A stretch of DNA of 64,000 nt from Rebecca billardiae RCC1528 (Eukaryota > Haptophyta). The notes under the pieces are model-generated. The model made no database searches and was not told where the DNA came from. It was given only the letters and a program-made list of their open reading frames with translations. Shown in pieces: positions 30,200-39,488 of this stretch. The position numbers and the translations under genes were made by a program. Position 1 is the stretch's first letter, and the number at the start of each line of letters is the position of its first letter. Location: assembly GCA_965240325.2 (NCBI GenBank), contig OZ251230.1, forward strand, positions 2,604,001-2,668,000. The letters are read 5' to 3'.

Positions 30200-30470
30200 T
30201 GCGACATCGACTACCACCTCATCTGCTTCATCGCCCAGAGCGCACTAGGCGGCGCGCTCACTCTCCAAGCCCCTCTTCTGCAGCTGCGCGCCGCTTGGCC
30301 GGCGCGCGGCGACGCGTACTACGACCTCATCCTCATCCAGGCGCCCACGCGGGCGCACGGGGGCGACAGCCGCGGCTGCCGCTTGCCGGAGCTGCTCGCC
30401 GCTAGGTCCGGGTCGGCGGGCGGCGACATCGACTACGACCTCACCCTCATCCAAGTGCTCCGGAAGGCGC
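30200..30470 (+). repeat. three diverged repeats, coding-like
   Basis: Three blocks resemble each other: GCGACATCGACTACCACCTC (about 30200), GCGACGCGTACTACGACCTC (about 30308) and GCGACATCGACTACGACCTC (about 30423), spaced about 110 bases. Each is followed by CATC(C/T)(T/A)(C/T)ATC-like text. The + frame would read DIDYHLICFI, DAYYDLILIQ and DIDYDLTLIQ. It sits in a 162-codon frame (30092-30580) with no recognisable domain. It could be a small repeat protein or the remains of one. Confidence 0.45.
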
Positions 30471-30662
30471 TCGGCCGCGGCGGCATCTGCCGTCGCCGCC
30501 GCGTGCCCCAGGCCGAGGCGGTGCTCCATCCCGGCCCCGCTCCCGTAGGGGGGCAGGGCTGCGGGTGGCGCACTGTCTGACCTGGACGGAAGGCGCGGAC
30601 GCATTCTATGTGTCTGTTGCACTCTGAGCCTGACGCTTGTCCGATGCTGCCACGTCGTTAAA

Positions 30663-32675
30663 TATATGATTAAACTTTTTTCAGGAATGCGCACCAGAAA
30701 AAGCCTTAACAACCCGCTGGAGTTTCGCCGTCAAATCTCGAGCCGGCCCGCCAATGGCGGAAACGCCACGATGCGGGCCTTCTTCCTCGTCGACCGCACG
30801 TGCGCTCTCGCGATCGTGCGACGAGCTGCGGGCAGATCGACCCGCTCTTCCTGATCGGATGCCGATATCACTCTCAGGTACGCTCGCTCGCGAGCGCGCA
30901 CCCGTCTCCTCGCCGCCCTCGTCGAGCACGAGCCGATCTGCAGCAGATGTTGCACCCCGCGGCTTTGGCCGTGCTCGCGCGCGCGCGGCACGGGCGACAC
31001 AAAATTTGTTTAGCGGGACCTTTGCGCGCATTCCATTCTTTGATGATGGTACCCTTGAGCCCCGGACTAGGTCCCGCTAAACGCTTTCGCTCGTTGGCGC
31101 TGCGTGCGCGCGCAAAGGAGCCACTCCAAAGGCAGCGCACAGGCAGTTGCAGTGAGTAGTTCTCCTCCTGGGCGGCCTCCATGGCCTCGAGCGTGGTGAC
31201 GAGCGCGTCGGTGACCACCACGTGGTCCACCTTGGTGGCGCCGGACAGTCCGGCCGACCCTCGCCGGACTCCACCCTTGCCGCGCGCTGACTGTTTGCCG
31301 GTCGTGCAGCTGCGCCGCCAGCCGCTCGGCGCGAGCGGCGAGCGGCCACATGGTGACACAAGATGGTCGAAGACGTGGCAGCGTGGTGGTGCGTGCGATC
31401 GGGGGACCCCATCTGAGCTACGACACGGGCGCGCGCGCTCGTCCGTGCTCATCACGGTGGCGGAAGCGCGCGCCGCGCGCTCGTCGGCTGACCCGGGCTG
31501 ACGGCTGGGCTGCTTTTGGGTGTCTGCGGCGGCCACAGCTCGCCGGTACGGGCCCTATGGTGGTAGCGAGTGGTACGCTGCGTTGCGCCAGATCCGTGTG
31601 CGTCGCGCACGACGCTCGGCCGGCTCGCCCTCGGACCATTGGCTGAGTTCTACTCGCCGCGCGCGCCGCGCGCAGCAGCCGCTCGGCAGCTGTTCCGGGC
31701 GCGAAGCGCGCCCCGCGCGCTGCACGTGGGCGCGACGAGGTGGTGCAGCGAGCATGCGCGAGTGTGTGCGCGTGATGGGCACCACCATGACGCTACTTGC
31801 CATGCACATCTGCCTCTCGCCACGCCTTCGACACGATAGCTGCGACTGCTGCTCGGAGGTGCGCTCGAGCGCTCGCAGGCGTTTGAATCTGGGCTCGGCG
31901 GCGACCGCGTGGGCGAGGGGCAGCGCGCTGCACGGTGGCGGAGCGCGTGCGGAGCGCAGCCTACACCTCCTACACGCTCCATCCAGACACATCGCGCATG
32001 CTCGCGCGACCTCCTCGGTCCATCACGCGCGCGTGCACGCGCGAGCAGGTGTGGCAGCCGCCGGGCGCGTGCACGGCGCGCCGCGTTGGCGCGCGCGCAC
32101 CGATACCCGTGCGCAGCTCGACGAGCGAGCGCGGTGTGTTTCGATGCGTATGGGGAGGCTCGAATTTGCGCGCGCGCACGCGCCGGCCCTCGCCGCCCCT
32201 TCGCTCGCCCACGCCTCATCTGCGCGCTTGGCGTTTGCAGGCAGCTGCGCATTCTTTCCGACACGTGCGCAAACGAGCAGATGGCGCTGGGCGAGGTCGA
32301 TTGGTGCGTCAGATATTCGGCAACGACCAGGCCCGCTTGTGTGCCGCCGATCGTGCTACTCTCGACGACCACCTCTGGCTCGGTCGCGCGCACGAGGCTG
32401 CTCGCGGCCGAATCGTGCCGTGTACCGTCAAGCTGTACCGTGCGCGGCGATGCGCACTCAGACGTCGGCGTGGGCTGGCATGCGATCGCCCAACGAACAG
32501 CATCGACGAACGAGCATGTCGCGAGCATGGTTTGGCGCACTTCATGGCGCGCACGGGCCGCTCCAAGGCGCGCGAGGGCGCATAACCGCCGTCGTGGCCG
32601 CCGACCCCATCTTGGGCCGCGCGGGTTGTTAAGGCTTTTTCTGGTGCGCATTCCTGAAGAAAGTTTAATCATATA
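30663..32675. mobile_element. 2.0 kb TIR element with 54-bp terminal inverted repeats
   Basis: The ends, 30663-30716 and 32622-32675, are inverted copies with one mismatch over 54 bases (TATATGATTAAACTTTTTTC... against the reverse complement of the right end). The termini abut TA/ATA, consistent with TA target duplication as in Tc1/mariner-like elements. A related unoccupied-looking site, CCACGTCGTTAATATAACCGAGC, lies just downstream at about 32983-33005 and matches the joined flanks (CCACGTCGTTAAATA at left, TAACCGAGC at right). Long frames exist inside on both strands, but none shows a DDE/D transposase signature that I can recognise, so it is likely non-autonomous. Confidence 0.7.
31007..31082. 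repeat. 14-bp inverted repeat pair inside the TIR element
   Basis: TTTAGCGGGACCT at about 31009-31021 is mirrored by TAGGTCCCGCTAAA at about 31067-31080, with a 46-base loop. It could be a small nested MITE end or a hairpin. Confidence 0.6.
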
Positions 32676-33163
32676 ACCGAGCTGCTCATCGCCCGCGCGC
32701 GCATGGCGCACGTGCGCCCGGGGGCACGCGCCCGCGGGGGCGCTGCATACGACGACTACTTCGAGACGACGGCTGACGACGCGTGGCACCGCGACCACCG
32801 CGGTGGCGCGTGCGCGTCGACGCCAGACGGTGCGTCGAGCTTCCGCTCGGCGATGGAGTGATGGGCGACTATGAGGGGGGGGACGACGGCGAGGAGCGCT
32901 GATCCTGGTGTTTGTCTCTGCTGCTCGATCTGCTGCTACAGCTTGCTGACTCTGACGCCTGCCCGTTGCATACCACGTCGTTAATATAACCGAGCGGTTA
33001 AAATATACGACAGCAGCAATAACTGTCATAGGCGACGCGCGGTGGCGAATTAAGTCGATACGAGCAGTCTGAAGTCGCCCGGCCCGGCCCCGGCCAGGCT
33101 CGCCGGCGCGCGGGCGCCGCCGCTACTGCTGACACTGCGTGCGCGCGCGACCGCGCCGCTCGC
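32676..33163. other. spacer downstream of the hnRNP H/F-like gene
   Basis: This holds the apparent empty-site relative of the TIR element (about 32983-33005), preceded by TCTGACGCCTGCCCGTTGCATA, which also resembles the element's left flank near 30635-30655. The flank itself is therefore duplicated. No gene is seen. Confidence 0.45.
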
Positions 33164-35348
33164 TCAGCCGCTCGGGCCCGGCGGCACGGGGTGCGCCGAG
33201 ACGGCGGCAGCGCCGGCGGGCGGCAGCGCGCTCACCGCGGGCAGCGGGGGGAACGAGGGTGTGGCGGTGGCGTGCGGCGCTGCCGCCGCCTGCGCCACCG
33301 CCGCGCACGCGGGGTGCGCCGCGCACGCGGGCTGCGGCGGATATCTGGCAGCCGAGAGCACAGGCATGGCCGCCGCTGCGTACTCGGGCGCCGCGCCGGC
33401 AGCGGCGTGCGCTGGCTGCTGCGCCGCGGCGGGCAGCACGGCGGCTGCCGCGGGCGGCGGATGGCCGTTGGGCGTGCCGTGCGCGCCGGCGGCGGCCGCG
33501 CGGCCGTTGGGCAGCGGGTGCGGCGCGGCCTGCGGCTGCTGCGCGCACGCCGGCGCCACCTGCGCACCCGCAGGCATAGCTACCCCTGGCGGCAGTGCGG
33601 CCGAGAGCACGCCGGCCGCGCCGTGCGCAGGCACCGCGCCATGCAGGGCGACGGTCGCATAGGAAGCGACGACCGGCGCGGCGTAGCCCCCCGGCGCCGA
33701 GGCCGCGGCCGCGGCCGGCATGGCGGGCCCCGCCGCGCCGGCCCCGCCGCCCTCCGCGCCGCCCGCGCCGCCCGTGCCGCCCTGCTGCGCCGCCGCCCCC
33801 TGCGGCCGGTTGCAAACGTGGAGCATCTCCCGGAGCGAGCATTTGAAGAGTTCGACAGAGGTTCCGAGCAGAGGCTGCGCGGCGCGCGAGAGGGCCGTCT
33901 CACACGCGTGCTCCGACTCGAAGAGCGCGTACACGCAGCCTGGCGGCGCGGCGCGGCGCGGGGCGGGCGCGCGGCGAGTGAGGCGCGCGGCGGCCGTGCC
34001 GCGCCGCGCCGCGCGGCCAGGTGGCCCGCCTGGGGGGCCTAACCCTAACCCTAACCCCTACCCTAACCCTAACCCGCCTGGAGGCCCTAACCCTAACCCC
34101 TAAACCTGAGGCCGGCTGGAGACGACGGCGGGGCGCGCGCGTGCGGCCCGCACCTGAGGGCTGCCCGTGCTTGAGCACCACGCGCACCGCCGCGGGGACC
34201 ACCGTGCCCGCCTGCTGCGCCGCCTCGCCGCCGCCGCCGCCAGCGCCGCCCCCGGCGAAGTGCTCGGCCACAGCCGCCTCGGTCGCAGCGGGCGGCGCGC
34301 CGCGCACGCGCACGCACACGCTCATGGCTGGGTGCAGGGAGGCGACGAGGTGCGGCGGGAGCTCGAGCGGGCGCGCGCGCGCGTACTCGGGCGAGGCGTA
34401 CGCGTACGCGCGCGCGCCGCCCGGCCCGCCCGCCGCGACGCTCGCCGCGCTCGCCGCGCGCAGCTCCGCGCGAGTCGCCCTGGTCACGGCCACCCAGCGC
34501 TGCGCCAGCACGGCCTTGTCTTTGCGGAGCGCGGCCTGCACGGCCTCGGCGGTCTCGAAGGGGACGAGCGCCTCGCCGGACATGCGGCCGTCGTCGCCGA
34601 GCGGGAGGACCACGCCGCCCTCGCCGCCCTCGATCGGCAGACCCGCGAAGAAGTGCGCCACGTCCGCCGCGCTCGCCGCCCATGGCAGGCCGCGCACTCG
34701 CACGACGCAGCATCCCTCCGCGTCCGCGCCGCCGCCGCCCGGGTCGGTGTGCGCGGCGCTCACGGCGAGCATCTCGCCCTTGGTCGCGGGGAAGAGCTCG
34801 ATGTACCGGCCGCTCATCTCCGCGCGGTTGCGCCCCATCGCCTCCGCCACCGCCGCCTCCGACTCCAGCTCGACGTAGGCGTCGCCCGTCTGCCGGCCGT
34901 CGTGCCGGCTCATGATGTGCACGGCCGTCAGGGCCTGCGGCGCGAAGAACGCCTCGATGTCCTCCTTGCTCGCGCCCCACGGGAGGCCGCGCATGCGCAC
35001 GAGGACCTTCGCGCCGTCCGGCGCGGTGCTCGACACGACGCGCTCAAAGTCCGCCTCCTCCGCCGCGAAGATCTCCAGATAGCGCCGGCCGAGCGTACCC
35101 TTGTTGAGCGCGAGCGCCGCGGGCACGAGCTCGATCGGCGCGCGGATGAAGGCCTCGCCCGAGGCGTTGTACCGCAGCACGACGTCCTCGTCGGTGAGCC
35201 TGATCCCCGCGGGCGCGAAGAACTCGCGCAGGTTCTCCGCCGTCGCCGAGTACGGCAGGCCGCGCACGCGCACGTACCCGAGTCGCGCCGAGTCGGAGCG
35301 AGCGCGCTTCTGGTCGCCGCCCGTCTCCGGGGCCGAGGGCTCGGCCAT
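33164..35348 (-). CDS. hnRNP H/F-like RNA-binding protein with four quasi-RRMs (2 exons)
   Basis: Minus-strand exons are 35348-34154 and 33939-33164, giving 656 residues; the intron 34153-33940 runs GTGCGG...CCAG. Four RNA-recognition domains of the qRRM kind (hnRNP H/F, ESRP, GRSF1) follow one another: YVRVRGLPYSATAENLREFF (about 25-100), VLVRMRGLPWGASKEDIEAFF (about 116-200), VVRVRGLPWAASAADVAHFF (about 220-305) and VRVRGAPPAATEAAVAEHF (from about 343). The fourth is completed across the splice by GCVYALFESEHACETAL and LGTSVELFKCS. The RGLP(W/Y) phrase and the absence of classical RNP1 aromatics are typical of qRRMs, which bind G-rich RNA and regulate splicing. The last 190 residues are Ala/Pro/Gln-rich and probably disordered. 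The start at 35348 gives a short tail (MAEPSAPETGGDQKRARSD) directly before the first domain. Confidence 0.9.
34038..34105 (+). repeat. telomere-like CCCTAA repeats inside an intron
   Basis: The intron 33940-34153 contains CCTAACCCTAACCCTAACCC..., then after a CGCCTGGAGGCC spacer another CCCTAACCCTAACCCC. The minus (transcribed) strand therefore reads TTAGGG repeats. The spacer CGCCTGG(G/A)GGCC occurs twice, so the tract itself may be a duplication. It occupies about one third of the 214-base intron. Confidence 0.95.
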
Positions 35349-35752
35349 GGGCGGTGGGCGGGGGCCGAGCTGTGCGCGCGCGCGCGGAGGAGCCCGCCGC
35401 GCACGCGGCTGCTCGGCGCTGCCGCCTCGACGCCGCCCGAGGACGGCGGGCCGCGCGGCTCGTCGGCCGCCCAGGGGCGCGGGTCTAGCAAGCGACGGGC
35501 GCTTCAAGCCGCCGCCGCCGACGCGGCCGGCCGCGCGGCACGCGGCAAACAAACCAAATTCAGAGAGCAGAGCCGTGCTGGGTGAAGCCGCCGCCGCCCG
35601 GCCGGGCGGCCGTCGTCGGTGGACGCGGCCCCGGATCCGGGAACACCAACAATACCCGGAAAGTCCAACGGGCGAATCAGAAAATCGGAAAAAATCCGGG
35701 ATCGGCGGGATGGCGCCCCTACCCACCAAGTCTGAGATCCCGGCGGGCGGCC
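35349..35752. promoter_or_regulatory. divergent spacer between hnRNP H/F-like gene and the 145-residue gene
   Basis: The 404-bp shared upstream region has an A-richer stretch at about 35640-35700 (GAATCAGAAAATCGGAAAAAATCCGGGATC) with repeated CCGGA/TCCGG phrases. It probably works as a bidirectional promoter; no TATA box is evident. Confidence 0.4.
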
Positions 35753-36190
35753 ATGCCGATCGTGACCGACGGGCCGGCGGCGTCCGCGTCGGACATTAAT
35801 GTGGTGCCCGGCCTGTCCATGCCCGCCGGGCCCGACCCGTACGCGTGCGCCGAGCTCGCCGACGGCTCGTTCCTCCTCTCCTCCACCAAGTACCTGCTGG
35901 CGCAGCCGCTCACCATGACGTTCCGGCTGCCGCGCCCCTTCTTGGACGAGAACGCGATCGCGCCGAGCTGCGCCGCGCTCGAGGCGAACACGGCGTACTG
36001 CGAGACGGCGCAGCTGCCGGATGCGCGGTGCCCGCCGGTGATGGAATACTTCTACAGGTGCGACGACCACCAGGGCTCGATCTGCACGCAGCTCTTTGGC
36101 TCGCGCGCGCACGGGCCGGCCAGCGGCGCGCCGGGGGCGCCCGCGCCGGCGGCGGGCACGGCGCACCCGCCGTTTGTGCGCCGCGCGTGA
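35753..36190 (+). CDS. hypothetical 145-residue protein
   Basis: The ATG at 35753 opens 145 codons. The middle has ordinary protein composition: PYACAELADGSFLLSSTKYL, TMTFRLPRPFLDENAIAPSC, EANTAYCETAQLPDARCPPV and MEYFYRCDDHQGSICTQLFG. Several cysteines are spaced C-x(9)-C and C-x(7)-C. The last 25 residues are Ala/Gly/Pro-rich. There is no signal peptide, membrane segment or recognisable family. It is divergent from the hnRNP H/F-like gene. It may be incomplete if a splice joins it to downstream sequence, but no GTGCG donor of convincing context was seen near its end. Confidence 0.5.
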   Translation: MPIVTDGPAASASDINVVPGLSMPAGPDPYACAELADGSFLLSSTKYLLAQPLTMTFRLPRPFLDENAIAPSCAALEANTAYCETAQLPDARCPPVMEYFYRCDDHQGSICTQLFGSRAHGPASGAPGAPAPAAGTAHPPFVRRA

Positions 36191-36562
36191 GCCGGACGAG
36201 GGCGCGAGCGCTGGTGTGCACACGGAGTGGGGCGCGCTGCTCGACCAGCTGACCCGGCTGCGCCGGCATGGGTCGCTGCCAGCTCGGCGACGTCTTGCAG
36301 TCGTCGTTATAGTCATCGTTACTTCTGTTCTCGGTATCATTCTGTATTGAGGGGCCGCTGGACGCCGCCGCACCGCGCAGATCTGCCGCACGCGCGTATC
36401 ATGGCGCGTTGCTGGCTGGCTGCTGCCACCGTCGTGCTCTCGAGGAGCGGCTGGGGCTGCCGGATAGGGCACTCCTGACGCATATCAATATGGCGGCAGT
36501 GCAGCAATGACAGCCCGCGCATCGCGTGTCAAAATGATCCCGGACCCGGGCGAGCATCGGGA

Positions 36563-36636
36563 GATCGGGCACTGCCGACGACGAATCAGGAGACCTGCGC
36601 CGTCCTACCTGTGTCGTTAAATCATAGAATGAGTCT
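36563..36636 (+). repeat. 74-bp direct repeat, left copy
   Basis: It is identical to 37630-37703. Its 3' end contains the ATG at 36629 that starts the cassette frame. Confidence 0.95.
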
Positions 36637-37459
36637 AGCAGCACCAGCTCCACGTGTACATGGCGACGCTCGCATGGACGACCTCGACGTGACTGCGCTG
36701 CTGCCCGAGGGGCTGTCGGATCGTTGGGTGCGCCTCTACGTCCGCCTTTGGCGTGACGCAGCAAGGCTCACCGCCGCCGACGGCCTCCCGCGCGCGGTGC
36801 ACATCTCCCTCCTGCCAGATGGGAGTGTCCGTCTGACGGTGTCTGTGCGTCCGCCTGATGCACAAGGGCCTGATGCTTCTCCACAGGGAACCCCCGCTGG
36901 TGGCAGCCAGCGGCGCGAGGGAGGTGGTGGCGCGCCTTCTAAAGCTCCCCTGCATCCCGCCCCGCGCCGAGCGCGCGAGTCGGCTCCGCCGGCGCGCGCG
37001 CTCGCCGCGCAGGGCTCGGGTACTGGAGTGCAGGCTGCAAACGGCGAGCAGCAGCACTCTCAGAAGCGGAAGAAGAAGCCTCGGCGCGGGAAGCGCGGGC
37101 CTCGGCGTGACGCGCAAGGCAGGCGGATTCGATCTCCATCGAGCCGCCGCACCTCGTCGCGGCGCGCCGTCGAGAAACGCCAGGAGCGCAAGGCGGCGCG
37201 GCTGGCGGCCTCTCTGCCCGCAGCACCTGCGCCTGCTCCAGCTGCTGTCCCCCACGCGGACCGAGACTCGTCCATGGACGACGACTCGGACGACGAGGAT
37301 GCGCAGCAGTCGGGGGCAAAGCGTACCCTGCACGCCGCAGCAGCGCCAGCCGCCGCCAGCAAGCCAGCTGAGCAGAGCGGCAAGCGCGCACGCGGCCGCG
37401 CAGGGCACACGGGGACGACTACATCACCGCCGGATCACCCGCCAGGGCCCAGCGGCTGA
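36629..37459 (+). CDS. basic, nuclear-type protein of the direct-repeat cassette
   Basis: The protein has 276 residues from the ATG at 36629, which lies inside the left 74-bp repeat; a second in-frame ATG is at 36674. Residues 20-75 look folded: MDDLDVTALLPEGLSDRWVR, LYVRLWRDAARLTAADGLPR and AVHISLLPDGSVRLTVSVRP. The rest is disordered, with a strong bipartite-type basic region (QKRKKKPRRGKRGPRRD and RRAVEKRQERKAARLAA, about residues 140-190) and an acidic patch (SSMDDDSDDEDAQQSG). Such a composition suits a nucleic-acid-binding or nuclear protein, and would also suit an ORF1/gag-like protein of a small retroelement. No reverse transcriptase or integrase is present. Confidence 0.45.
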   Translation: MSLAAPAPRVHGDARMDDLDVTALLPEGLSDRWVRLYVRLWRDAARLTAADGLPRAVHISLLPDGSVRLTVSVRPPDAQGPDASPQGTPAGGSQRREGGGGAPSKAPLHPAPRRARESAPPARALAAQGSGTGVQAANGEQQHSQKRKKKPRRGKRGPRRDAQGRRIRSPSSRRTSSRRAVEKRQERKAARLAASLPAAPAPAPAAVPHADRDSSMDDDSDDEDAQQSGAKRTLHAAAAPAAASKPAEQSGKRARGRAGHTGTTTSPPDHPPGPSG

Positions 37460-37629
37460 GACGGCCGTCTGACATCCGGACCTGCACCCTCGCCCTCGCT
37501 CGGGGCACAGCAGGTCCATGCGAGCCGCGCAGCGCAGGTGGATCGCGCTCCAGCAGCTCAAGGCCGCGCTCAAGCCATTCGATCGCGGTTCAGGCTATGC
37601 TCTGCCACCAGCGCCGACTTCGTGTCGAC

Positions 37630-37703
37630 GATCGGGCACTGCCGACGACGAATCAGGAGACCTGCGCCGTCCTACCTGTGTCGTTAAATCATAGAATGAG
37701 TCT
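37630..37703 (+). repeat. 74-bp direct repeat, right copy
   Basis: It is identical to 36563-36636. Here the ATG at 37696 opens only a 42-codon frame (beginning MSLVSECDHVGWGSLIKVPA, ending at 37824). The repeat lies about 200 bases upstream of the PDI start codon. Confidence 0.95.
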
Positions 37704-37904
37704 GGTCAGTGAGTGTGACCACGTGGGATGGGGCAGCCTCATCAAAGTACCGGCTCCACTCTTGAAAAGAGTGAGAGCAGTCTTGATCATGCGCACCCGA
37801 CGAGTGTGGGCCAGTGAGGACTGAGGATTTCAGGCTTTCAGCCTTTCAGCAGGTCCGCGTGAGACTATTTCTGGGCTCAGAGATAAGCCCGCAGTGCCGC
37901 GCTC

Positions 37905-39488
37905 ATGCCGCGGCCACCCACCGCACTTGCGGTGGCACTCGGCACGGCGCTCGCGCTCGCGAGCGCCGCGGAGAAGAAGCCGAGCGTGACGCGCGCCAAC
38001 TTCAACGCCGCCCTCGCCGAGCACGCCGTCACGCTGATCGCCTTCACCGCGCCGTGGTGCGGCCACTGCAAGAAGCTGAAGCCCGAGCTGGCCGCGGCCG
38101 AGCCGGCGCTCAGCGCGGACGGCATCGGCGTGCTCGAGGTGGACGCGACGCAGGAGCGGGAGCTGGCGAAGGAGTTCGGCGTGCGCGGCTTCCCCGACCT
38201 CTTCGTCCACCGCCGCGACCTGTCCGTCTTCAACCGCTTCAACGGGCAGCGCACCGCGCAGGGCATTGCCCAGTACATGAAGCGGCGCGTGGGCGACGCG
38301 TGCCGCGCGCTGGAGGACGAGGGGCAGATCGAGGAGTTCCTCGACGTGGGCACTGACCTCGACCGCCCGCGCATCCGCCTCTTCGCCGAGCCCGCCGAGC
38401 CCGCCTCCGACGCCGACGCGGGCGCGCCGACCGTGCTGCCGCGCGACTCGATCGAGCGCGCGGTCGAGCGCGTGCGGGATCAGATACCGTGTGCGATGCC
38501 GCCGTGGTCGCCCGGCGCGGTGGAGTACGCGGCGCGCGTGCGGCTGGCGAGCACGTTCGAGGGCACGCTCGAGTACACCGGCGCGCCCAACGCCACCGCG
38601 CTCTGGCGCTGGCTGCAGCTCCGCTCGCGGCCGACGGTCGCCGAGCTGAGCGAGCGCACGGCGCGCATGTACGTGGGCGAGCGCGACAGTGGCGTGGCGA
38701 TCGCGATGCTGCCGAGCCCGCTCGCCGGGCGCGACGAGGCGCAGCGGGCGTACTACGAGAAGGAGCTGCGCGAGGTGGCGGAGGCGCTGCGCCCGCTCGA
38801 CGGGCCCAACGTCTTCGTCACCTACTGCCGCGCGCCCTCGCCGCTGTGCGCGCAGCTGGGCGCCGACTACAAGGTGGACCCGGCCGTGCCCTCTCTGCTG
38901 GTGCTCGACTTCACGAGGCGACAGCGCAAGCCGCCGGGGTACCTGATGGTGCGCCGAGCACCGCGCCGCGCGCGCGGGCGGGCGGCTCTGTGCGGGGCGG
39001 AGCGGGGCGCGGCGGCCCCCGGCGCGCGCGCGTGGCTCACGCGCGCGCGTCTGACACCCTGTCTCGCCCCCCTCGCCCGCGCGCCCGCGCGCCCGCGCGC
39101 CCGCGCGCGCGCCGGGACCCTGCGCCCGTTCCAGCCGGGTCCGTTTGAGGTGAAGGGCGCCATCGCGCACATCGCCGCCTTCAAGGCGGGGGAGCTGGCG
39201 CCCGTGGAGGGCGCGCTCACCAGGCTGCTCGCGCGCTTCGACGACGTGGTGCTCTGGGTGGCCGAGCACACGCTGGAGTTTGGCGCGGCGCTCGGCCTCA
39301 CGACCGCACTCGTCATCTTCCTCACCTGCTGCCTCGGCCCGCCCGCGCGCGCCGCCGCGCGGGGGGCGGCGCCGGCCGCGGCCGCCGAGCCGGCCGGCGC
39401 CACCGGCGCGTCGGAGGGCAAGGCCTCCGACGCGGCAGCTGCGGGCGCGGCAGCGGATGATGGTGACGAGACGAAGAAGGACCAGTAG
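37905..39488 (+). CDS. protein disulfide isomerase-like, membrane-anchored (2 exons)
   Basis: A signal peptide (MPRPPTALAVALGTALALASA) is followed by a thioredoxin domain with the active site APWCGHCKK (cysteines near residues 52 and 55), the cis-proline loop GVRGFPDLFV, and a long second half with thioredoxin-like remnants but no second CxxC. Near the C-terminus LGLTTALVIFLTCCLG is a membrane anchor, then an Ala/Glu-rich tail. The protein would shuffle disulfides in the ER lumen. Bases 38949-39134 (GTGCGC...CCAG, 186 bases) look like an intron: they are extremely GC-rich and encode only Arg/Ala text, and removal joins PPGYLM to PGPFEVKGAIAHIAAF. The length is a multiple of three and stop-free, so retention would still give a full protein. 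Spliced length is 465 residues, unspliced 527. There is no KDEL, consistent with membrane anchoring. Confidence 0.85.
   Translation: MPRPPTALAVALGTALALASAAEKKPSVTRANFNAALAEHAVTLIAFTAPWCGHCKKLKPELAAAEPALSADGIGVLEVDATQERELAKEFGVRGFPDLFVHRRDLSVFNRFNGQRTAQGIAQYMKRRVGDACRALEDEGQIEEFLDVGTDLDRPRIRLFAEPAEPASDADAGAPTVLPRDSIERAVERVRDQIPCAMPPWSPGAVEYAARVRLASTFEGTLEYTGAPNATALWRWLQLRSRPTVAELSERTARMYVGERDSGVAIAMLPSPLAGRDEAQRAYYEKELREVAEALRPLDGPNVFVTYCRAPSPLCAQLGADYKVDPAVPSLLVLDFTRRQRKPPGYLMVRRAPRRARGRAALCGAERGAAAPGARAWLTRARLTPCLAPLARAPARPRARARAGTLRPFQPGPFEVKGAIAHIAAFKAGELAPVEGALTRLLARFDDVVLWVAEHTLEFGAALGLTTALVIFLTCCLGPPARAAARGAAPAAAAEPAGATGASEGKASDAAAAGAAADDGDETKKDQ

Larger units (their letters stand above)
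36563..37703 (+). mobile_element. 1.14 kb cassette bounded by identical 74-bp direct repeats
   Basis: The 74-base sequence from GATCGGGCACTGCCGACGAC to AATCATAGAATGAGTCT occurs at 36563-36636 and 37630-37703 without a mismatch; the period is 1067 bp. The space between is almost filled by one open frame encoding a basic protein. The arrangement fits a very short terminal-direct-repeat retroelement (TRIM-like), a gene cassette, or a recent duplication of a 5' leader. Each repeat ends with an ATG in the same context (ATAGAATGAGTCT). Confidence 0.6.

Noticed and set aside
31520-32632. A 370-codon frame inside the TIR element as a possible transposase
   Set aside because: There are no DDE/D spacing, helix-turn-helix or other transposase features; Arg/Ala/Ser-rich throughout. 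The opposite strand frame is no better.
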